From NCBI RefSeq assembly GCF_001625305.1, contig NW_017802380.1:4143895-4207894 (forward strand): DNA of 64,000 bases, written 5' to 3'. The notes under the pieces are model-generated. The model did not search any database. It was not told the origin of the DNA and saw nothing but the letters and a program-made list of their open reading frames with translations. Positions 56,601-64,000 of this stretch are shown here, piece by piece. A program made the translations under genes and the position numbers. The stretch is from Branchiostoma belcheri. Taxonomy: Eukaryota > Chordata > Leptocardii > Amphioxiformes > Branchiostomatidae. How positions within the stretch are numbered: position 1 is the first letter of the stretch; each line of letters opens with the position of its first letter.

Positions 56601-59600
56601 GGTTGTCTGAAAGAGACCACCACCAATATTTAACTTTCTCCCTGCTGCAATTTGTCCAAATACAATCTAGTACCAGAAAGCTACCTCAGCTGGGGAAAGG
56701 TTAAATATTCATGACAGAATAACCCGACCACCCACTGCCACCTGTACCATACAGATGTACCAACCCTCAACTGATCAAACACATCTCCATTGGCTAATGC
56801 CATCTTCCTCTGGAAATTGATTCCGTCATGTTGTGCCTATTGAATAAATAGTGAAATCAAAATCCTGCAAGTGACAAGTCATTCAGTATGATATAACCAG
56901 CCTCCAATATGTGCATGCAAAGCTGGTGTGTTACACAGGACGGCGGTTATACTGGTTCATGAATTCAGATTCTTATTATGTGATGATAATAATGCATTTG
57001 ATCATTATTTGACAATTATGATGCAAGGCAAGTGCCACTTTTACTAAATCTGATGATTTTCCAATACTATAGGTCAAAATTCTACCTGCAAACAACAGCT
57101 TGTAAAGCATGCAGCTTATACTGCTGTTTTCTAGTGCCAGGATCCTGACCTTATTGTCGGAGGGGTCCAGACTGTCTGAGCCTGCCTTCCAGGAGGCAAA
57201 GTGTGGTCGTGAGGAGAAGGTGAACATCTTGTCCTTCTCATCAGGACTGTACTGTTCATCCTCATGGTCATCTCTACAACACATAAAATAAATAACACAT
57301 GCAGATGGGAAAGAGTGGGAAAAAATGAAAATGTAGGTCAATATCTACACTATTCTATTCATAGGAAATAGGAACTACATGAAAAAGGAAAAGTACAATG
57401 ATCACAATACACAGAGACAGGTGTGTGCAATACAAGAGAGAACACAATCTATTTTTTGCAAAGTATACTGTATATTGACCTACAATGTACACATGTAGAT
57501 GTGAGGAAATCTAATCAGGACATGATAAAAGTAAATTGATGCCATGCCCTTACCTCTCACTGTCAGCATCCCCATCCACATCCCCTATAGACTCTCTCAT
57601 CTCCTCCTCATGCACATCAGCCTGTGGTTGGCTCTCATCTGGGTCTTCCTTTGGAGGCTGTGCATCATCTGTCTCCATGGGAGGAGGATCTGTGGTGCAG
57701 GAAATTGTACAACATCAGATGGATTACTTTTTTAGTGACACCTCAGTGGTGGAAACAGTTCTTATTGTCATACAAACACTATGAAAAAATTATATAAACT
57801 GTATTAGTCATAGATTTACTGTTAGCACATGTAGTTATCTCCAAATCCATGTTACCATTAGAAACCTTTTTTCAAGCCCATCTGCGACATGTTTGGCCTT
57901 GTGTGGCTGCCTCAGTGGTCAGACTCATACTGAACACAGTACAATGCATGCCTACTTTTATAGGCTTTGGTGTAAGGTGCCCAATTGCTGAAGAAATTAC
58001 AAAGTGACGCCAGGCAAATCATGTCTGCAGGTAGGCTTGTATGAGAAAGAAACTACAACTCTGCATGTACAGTTAGTTGACTTGAGGCCTGTGTTTCCCT
58101 CACCTCGTGTGCTGTGTGAGCGTGTGTCTCCCTCACCTCGTGTGCTGTGTGAGCGTGTGTCTCCCTCACCTCGTGTGCTGTGTGAGCGTGTGTCTCCCTC
58201 ACCTCGTGTGCTGTGTGAGCGTGTGTACTGTCCCCCGCTGGTGTTCCTGATCCTGATCTGTCTCCTCTTCAGGTTGTCGCTGGAGTTCTCTCTGGGCGGG
58301 GGATGTGGTCTCAACATCTCCGGCTTCTCCTTCTGTCCATTCCTCTCTTCCCTCTCTTCTCTCATGTCCTCTGCACCCCAAGTGTTGCTGCCTTTTAACG
58401 ACCCTTCTAAGAATAAAATTAATTCTCTTAGCATTTGAATTCAAACTGATGACACCAACAAGATACATGAGTTTGTTTGCAAAGCCCTGGAAATTTGTCT
58501 CTGCAAAATCCTTAATGTTCAGCAGTGCTACACAAACAGCACAGAACAAGTAGATATAGATTCATTACTATAATTATATAATATATATAAAGCTAAAATC
58601 TTCATTCATAACAATTTCTCTGATCTATGCCATGTCACAAGGAAAAATGTCAAAGCTGTTTTATCTCTCTAACAAAAATATCTGGATACTATTATCACTT
58701 AGTATCCATTACAAACAGATGTGGAGAAGTGCCCAGCCTTACTTTTATTGACAGAAGTGTTGAGGTCCTCCACAGCACTGCCTGGGTCTGACCACTCCCT
58801 CCTGTGGTGGATCACCAGTTTGTCCACTCTGGGCCCCGTGTCACGACTGGAGGGACCAGAGGTGGGGGGAGGGTCTACTGGGGGGAAACAGAACATACAA
58901 ACTTTCATAGTTATACACTGTAGGCACAAACATAACAGTCTACCCTGAGCCCTGTATGCCCTCTGGTAGCCCAGTGGCAGGCAGGGTCTATATGCCATAA
59001 TGCCAAAATACAAACATCAACACACAATCATACTATCATGTGAAGATAAAGAACAAACACGTACCTTCCACTTTTGTCCTGGAATGTGATGACCTGTTGG
59101 ACCTACTGGAAGCACTGCCACTACCCTGGACAGGCGATACAGAATAATTCAGACACTTCTCCAGCAGCGAGAAGAAAAAATGCATATACACAGAGTTACC
59201 TTGCTAGGTTTCATGACTATAAGAAAATGGCTTCTTAAGGTATTTAGGATGAGAAGTGGCTCTGCCCTTAGATTACCTCTCTGGGCCCTGCTGACCCTTT
59301 CCTACTCTGTGCTGTTGAGGGGATGGCGACCCTGCTGCCGAAGGCTATATGTGTGGGTCTGTCATCTGATACTCTCCTACTGGCATTCAGACGATCTGGA
59401 AAAGTACAAAATAAAAATGAAGCTTTCTTTCAATACAGGGATAGAAGCAGATAAATACACACCTATTAAAGATTCTGAACTCCAAAAATGATTTCCTGTC
59501 CTATCACAATGATAATTTTAGTTCCACTGACCTGATGTTTCTGTACATGATGTAGGTCTGGAGGAGTCTCCCCGTATTTTCCACTCTGCCTGTCTGATCT

Positions 59601-62600
59601 TTGTCATAGTTAAAACCTGCAGGGTAGACATTCAACAGTTACACTTACTCAACTTGGGACACTGCAATGTTTTATGTAATAGCTAGTGTTAATTCTTCTC
59701 TAGCTCTAAGTCACAGTCTAGAATCCCTTGAACTGACTTTGCAACAAACTGCCTTATTACAATGTCATTGAAGATTTTAGCCAAGAAGTGTGTATCTGAC
59801 CTGTGTGCACTGTTGGACCTCCCTGCTGAGCTGTAGTGCCCTGGGGATGGTGTCTATCTCCACATCATTCACTGGGTCACAGGAGTACAGCTCTGTGGGA
59901 CAAATCATAAATCATACTATGGTTTTCTGGGATTGGGAAAGAGGGGGAAATATAGCAAGGAAAACATAATCTCTTATGGTGCTGAAATCAGCTGTTCAAG
60001 CTTTTTCTTGCAAAAAAAATACTTTTTGATACCACATATTTTATATGCAGTTTACAGTAAATAAGTAATACAGTAAATAAGTAACCACATCAACCTACCA
60101 TCATCATCCGTGGTGTCTGGAGGCTGTGCCTTCATGGTGAAGACTTTCCTGATGCGACAGTTTGCCGACAGAGTCAGACTCTCCAGCGCACGGTACGTCT
60201 GTCCACGGAAATTCTCACCTACCAGGGATAACAGGTCCAGCACAAGGTGCAGCCACTGGACATGGGGGGATTTTGTGTTGGTAAGTACAGTATATCCAAG
60301 ATATACAACTTTATAGAGATACAATACGCATGTGTTAAACAATGAAAGAACAGTTGTAATAACTTCTACTCCAAAAAATGAATTTCTACTGAAATTTGAC
60401 ATTCATACATAACGTAACCCAGGGCATGCCCTTAAAGGCACTCTATGTAGTTTTTTGACAATACGAAAAGTATATTTTTCATTCTTTTCTTTACATAGTA
60501 CATTGACTTAACCCTTTAGTATTCCAAAATCATACTCCGCAACAAAAAATACAACATCCTTGCTCCTTAGAAGCTTAGAAAACTGTGAATGATCTTCTAT
60601 GCAACCTCTGGCCAAACCGCACATATGGTACATTGTATTGTCCACTGCTAGTGGTTTGACCTACATCCCAGTGGGGTGTCAGTTGATAGCTTACCAGTTT
60701 CTGAAATACCTAACCGTTTACCAGATTTTTTTTATCTCTTTTGAAAGGATAATGAAGGGATAATGACCACAGTTTATTCATGCCCAACAAAATACTCCAA
60801 GTTGATAAATATTTCACCAGACCTCATGTGAAAGATATGAGTGTTTTTCTAAGGAGGCTATATCTTGTCACATGTGCCCCTGTCAATCAAGCCTGGCATG
60901 CCGGGCCAATTAGCCACCCTAGGGGCAACCCCTGTATGTTGTTGTTGTTGTCCTCAGAGCAAACCGGTGGCACCGGGTACTCAACAAGGACTGTTTGAAC
61001 GGACAAAATATACGTAAAAAATGTGAAATAATGACACAAATGTGTTGAAAAGTGATAGTAACTGTTAATAACACTGAAATTTAGTATAATTAGAATATTC
61101 CAAATTTTTGCGCAAAAAACTACATAGAGTGCCTTTAATAATAGCTTCAAGCTAGTTGGGCTGCCCTGGCTGTTTTGTACCAGCCAAACCAATAAATAAA
61201 TAAACTACATGTTACTTAACCACTTTACCAGTATATCATACCGGTATATTTGAGAGCCATACATTTCTGTACAAAGGACTGTTCTGATTTAAATGAAAGA
61301 ATAATATCTTAAACTCTTCTGATAAAGATATTAGGTATTTCTTACCACTTTTTTCCTGAGAATGGTGAGCGGTATCTTGGCATGTAGAGGGGTGGCAGCT
61401 ATTTCCCTCTGACATGTGGACAGTAAGATTCTTCTCTTGTTGTTTGCTAAATCTGTGATCCTGTAGTAAGGGTTCAAGCATTCAGATGAAAAGATCCACT
61501 ATTTCATTCCTATGGGAATATAATACACTGGTGTCTACAACATAACAGTTTCTTTGACAGGTACATGTAGGCACATAGGCAGAACTAGTAGTCTACAGTA
61601 TTACATGTTCTTCACAGTTCACTGGCTCCCAACACATATATTACTAGTACACTGTACAGGTATGCAAATTTACCTGACATTTCAGCATAAACCTTGACAT
61701 TTGGAGGGGTAGGGACTTAAGGTGTCCTCCCTGGCTAATTTGCCATTTTAGCTTTCCATCGTTTTCTCACAAAGAAATTTAGAAAGAACTGTAGTTGTAC
61801 TGAATATTGATACCTGGGTACAAAAGGGTTATGAATATGATTTTTTGGACCATATGGATGACGTCATCACATTTTATTGCCCCAAATGTAATTATCTTTA
61901 AAGCTATAATATAGCACTTTGGTACAAGTAACTGAAATAAAAGTATGATTTTCATGTGCATAATGGTCAAAGCTACAAACGTACGTTTGCACAAATTGAT
62001 ATCTACTAATTACCCGTAGTTATTACAGAATAACTAAATTTTAATTAGGCAATTAGGTTATTCTCTAATAACTACGGATAATTAGTAGATATCAATTTGT
62101 GCAAACGTATGTCTGTAGCTTTGACCATTATGCACATGAAAATCATACTTTTATTTCAGTTACTTGTACCAAAGTGCTATATTATAACTTTAAAGATAAT
62201 TACATTTGGGGCAATAAAATGTGATCACGTCATCCATATGGTCCAAAAAAATCATATTCATAACCCTTTTGTACCCAGGTATCAATATTCAGTACAACTA
62301 TAGTTCTTTCTAAATTTCTTTGTGAGAAAATGATGGAAAGCTAAAATGCCAAATTAACCAGGGAGGACACCTTAATACAATATAGTGTGACACTTGTAAA
62401 GATGTCATACATTTCTTCAAAACACAATTAATTGGTATCCTTGACAGACACATGAAAACACATACACATAACACAGCACCAGGTTATTATAAACCTACCC
62501 CAGTTCAATGGAGAAGTCCTGTCCCAGGGGGATGTAGATCTGGAAGACCAGGTATCTCTGCACAAGAAACACTGCAGGGGGAAAGAGACTTTGTAACTAC

Positions 62601-63393
62601 ATACAAAATTTGCAGATGTAGATATTTTCTAGACTTAGAAGTAATAGAACTTAGAGTTCTATGTCCACAAACTCTGTGAGAAAAAGACCATTTTGACCAG
62701 GCAGTGAGAGTTTGTGTGTATACAATGTACTTAAATTTAAAACTATACACTTGTGACCTGAAACATAATGCTAACTTTCGAGTGGCCCTAGTTGTACTCA
62801 CATGACTGTTTGGCATCCTTGGGTATCTGCATCTTGGTGGTGGTACTTCCCCCCTCCAGGTTATACACGTAACTCTTCACATCCTTGTCAAACACCTTCT
62901 GTATGGATGACGTGCCTCCTGTCAGCTTCCACTTGGACACAGGGTCCTTTCCCTGGGCACTGAAGATTTCAAAGAACGGCCCTCCCTGTGGGCAGACAAC
63001 ACAGACAGAACATTAGCAGTTGTAACTATTGCTTTATCAATTATAACGTCAAATATTACATGTCATGTGATGATGACAATGTAGAGTCAAACTTGTCACC
63101 TCTCAAGGAACTTGATGTCACACTAGACAGGTGGTCCTCAAGGAACTTGATGTCACACTAGACAGGTGGTCAGTAAAGACAAGGTGCTTAATTATGCTTG
63201 GGGCAATGGTAGAAATGACTTAAGGGACAATGGCAAGATGATCCTTAGTTATACGGGTTTGAGGCCTTTTTTATGTCTAGCACAGACTACAAAAAGAACG
63301 AATTTAAATGCAGCTAGTTGTAGAAAGTGTTTATTTTTCAAGGGTCAGAAATTGTATCAACGTTCAACTCACCTGATATTCGTTCTTGAACAT
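53668..63393 (-). CDS. CFAP20DC: CFAP20 domain-containing protein (C3orf67 homologue)
   Basis: Nineteen minus-strand exons give 900 residues: 63393-63373, 62985-62802, 62571-62499, 61460-61346, 60255-60099, 59892-59801, 59616-59532, 59395-59277, 59125-59065, 58877-58743, 58406-58104, 57689-57554, 57273-57150, 56809-56765, 56454-55966, 55569-55339, 55045-54960, 54771-54656, 53798-53668. All phases agree. The N-terminal CFAP20 domain (about residues 1-200) is very like human: [81 protein letters not shown]. Later landmarks are [20 protein letters not shown] and [13 protein letters not shown]. The C-terminus [20 protein letters not shown] matches the human end. The middle is low-complexity and charged. 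CFAP20 itself binds ciliary microtubules; a ciliary role here is inferred. The 45-bp exon 56809-56765 (donor AGG|GTTGGT) is the least certain. The donor of exon 58406-58104 has in-frame alternatives in a minisatellite. Confidence 0.94.
55160..55265 (-). repeat. CFAP20DC: Decayed copy of a CFAP20DC exon segment, downstream side
   Basis: GCTCAGCCCGGTGTTGTTGT with its surroundings (ACATCATCTTCGCTGGTG, AGTACCAGTGCTGCTGCT) repeats exon sequence at 55355-55450 (GCTCAGCCCGGCGTTGTCGT, GCATCATCGTCGCTGGAG). Flanking intron sequence (TGTACGTACCAACCCAA against TGTACATACCAACCCAA) is duplicated as well. Confidence 0.7.
55655..55750 (-). repeat. CFAP20DC: Decayed copy of a CFAP20DC exon segment, upstream side
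   Basis: CCAACATGGCCGCCTCAAAT, then TTGGGGGACTAGTACTAGTA and GTTCCTCCAGTTATACTCCT repeat the 5' half of the exon at 55339-55569 (CCAACATGGCCGCCTCAAAC, GTTCCTCCAGTCGTACTCCT). Confidence 0.75.
58096..58227 (-). repeat. CFAP20DC: 33-bp coding minisatellite, four units, each with a splice donor
   Basis: Four tandem 33-bp units (58096-58128, 58129-58161, 58162-58194, 58195-58227) are nearly identical. On the coding strand each includes CACACGAGGTGAGG, a strong 5' splice site, and reads in frame as [11 protein letters not shown]. Candidate exon ends are 58104, 58137, 58170 and 58203, all in the same phase. Confidence 0.85.
60436..61134. mobile_element. Non-autonomous DNA transposon with TTAA target sites, 0.7 kb
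   Basis: Inverted ends AGGCACTCTATGTAGTTTTT (60436 on; complement ending 61134; 22 bp including TG) are bordered by TTAA at 60432-60435 and 61135-61138. There is no transposase frame; a short GTT repeat lies inside. It sits in a CFAP20DC intron. The ends differ from the other two TTAA elements, so it is a separate family. Confidence 0.75.
61721..62371. mobile_element. Near-perfect 651-bp palindromic transposon, TTAA-flanked
   Basis: Arms of about 314 bp (61721-62034 and 62057-62371) are almost exact inverted copies around a 22-bp centre. The element begins GGTGTCCTCCCTGG and ends in the complement, with TTAA on both sides (61717-61720, 62372-62375). Only scattered single-base differences separate the arms. 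It lies in a CFAP20DC intron and would fold into a long hairpin in the pre-mRNA. Confidence 0.85.
63103..63172. repeat. 35-bp tandem duplication
   Basis: Two adjacent units beginning TCAAGGAACTTGATGTCACA (63103-63137 and 63138-63172) differ at the last base only, in the first CFAP20DC intron. Confidence 0.9.
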
Positions 63394-63827
63394 GTTGGAT
63401 TCAGACAGAATGTCTTCACTACGCGAATGTTCGATCACAGCGCTATTCACTCCGGTCCATCCTGATGACCAGTACTGACAAATCCATCATGTAGCCTCTA
63501 TAGTATGGTTGACGTCCAGTCGGTCAATCGAGTCGGGGCATCAAAGAACATCAAATTTCAAAACATTTCAACGTCACGGTTCGGCTCCGGGTGGAAACAC
63601 GGCTTCGTTTGGTCCCTAAAATCACGAAAGGAAACGTCGGAACCGTCTGAAATTATTCTCGAGGTATTCCCGAGCCTTATAACAGATAAATACCGCCCCG
63701 TTGTCCGCGAACTAACGAACTGTGTCCTGTCGTTCCTGGCAACCAGCAGAAATTTCGATCGACTTCCGCCATGATGGATGGCTGTACTGCGCATGCGTCA
63801 CTCACGGACCACAACGAGGCTACCAAC
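63394..63827. promoter_or_regulatory. Bidirectional promoter of CFAP20DC and TMA7
   Basis: About 430 bp separate the two start codons of the divergent genes. The region is CpG-richer than the flanking introns and contains CTTCCGCCAT near 63764-63773 (YY1/ETS-like on the minus strand) and TGCGCATGCGTCA near 63787-63799 (NRF1-like palindrome). Open frames across it are probably chance. Confidence 0.5.
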
Positions 63828-64000
63828 ATGTCGGGCAGAGAAGGTAAAAATTCTCTCCACTTCATTCATTGTTTTCGGGGCATTTCTTCGTCTTCTCGTT
63901 CACTCTGGTTCTTGGTTTTTCTGTAGTTGATACATGGGTGTGTTTTCTATCTTAGGAGGCAAGAAGAAACCGCTGAAGCAGCCTAAGAAGGGACCGAAGG
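63828..64000 (+). CDS. TMA7: Translation machinery-associated protein 7 (5' part, cut by window end)
   Basis: Exon 1 (63828-63843) encodes MSGRE plus one base. Exon 2 starts at 63956 after TTCTATCTTAG and continues [15 protein letters not shown] to the window edge. This is the near-invariant start of TMA7 (human [20 protein letters not shown]), a basic protein of about 64 residues found with ribosomes. The ATG at 63828 fits the conserved start; an upstream in-frame ATG at 63771 would add 19 residues not seen in homologues. The intron is GT-AG in phase 1. Confidence 0.95.

Noticed and set aside
58096-58227. CRISPR-like regular repeats
   Set aside because: The units are directly adjacent with no unique spacers and lie in a eukaryotic coding exon.
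58004-58438. Plus-strand frame of 144 codons with internal repeats
   Set aside because: It is antisense to the CFAP20DC minisatellite exon; repeat units whose length is a multiple of three keep several frames open.
61779-62303. Two similar 68-71-residue frames on opposite strands
   Set aside because: They are the two arms of the palindromic transposon read in mirror orientation; their similarity follows from the inverted repeat and not from coding selection.
63505-63774. Open frame across the CFAP20DC/TMA7 promoter
   Set aside because: Open on both strands, no domain, and it overlaps the expected transcription start regions.

Overview
The window looks like nuclear DNA of an invertebrate chordate, most likely amphioxus (Branchiostoma). 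The reasons are intron-rich single-copy genes close to human proteins, a lineage-specific receptor tyrosine kinase pair, a fibrinogen-domain lectin-like gene, and many small DNA transposons. The species cannot be fixed from the sequence alone. I rebuilt exons by hand from GT/GC-AG splice sites, reading phase and recalled family sequences; no alignment was run.

Layout. 1-5.6 kb: two tandem paralogues of an unusual Rab-like GTPase gene. The first is cut by the window edge. The second is complete and fuses a RING finger, a B-box, a linker and a degenerate Rab domain. 7.0-13.1 kb: STIMATE (TMEM110), plus strand. 13.3-18.2 kb: NDUFAF3 and NOPCHAP1 (C12orf45), minus strand. 18.24-18.6 kb: shared promoter with an SLC41 magnesium transporter gene running to 25.3 kb. 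27.5-35.3 kb: a 3.9-kb tandem duplication carrying two intronless receptor tyrosine kinase genes with cadherin-like, EGF and Ig ectodomains. 36.3-47.7 kb: a secreted fibrinogen-domain protein, minus strand, with an 8-kb intron full of repeats. 47.7-53.7 kb: mostly unassigned DNA and the presumed 3' UTR of the next gene. 53.7-63.4 kb: CFAP20DC (C3orf67), minus strand, 19 exons. 63.8-64.0 kb: the first two exons of TMA7, plus strand, sharing a promoter with CFAP20DC.

The genes do not form one pathway. STIMATE acts in store-operated calcium entry at the ER, NDUFAF3 in mitochondrial complex I assembly, NOPCHAP1 in box C/D snoRNP assembly, SLC41 in magnesium transport, CFAP20DC probably in cilia, and TMA7 with ribosomes. 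Their arrangement is informative. The NOPCHAP1/SLC41 head-to-head pair matches human 12q23.3, and four other genes have human counterparts on 3p, which suggests old chordate linkage.

The points that look most novel are the RING/B-box/Rab fusion with loss of key GTPase residues, the intronless cadherin-EGF-Ig receptor kinases, a coding minisatellite in CFAP20DC whose every unit carries a splice donor, and a set of well-bounded palindromic or TTAA-flanked transposons.
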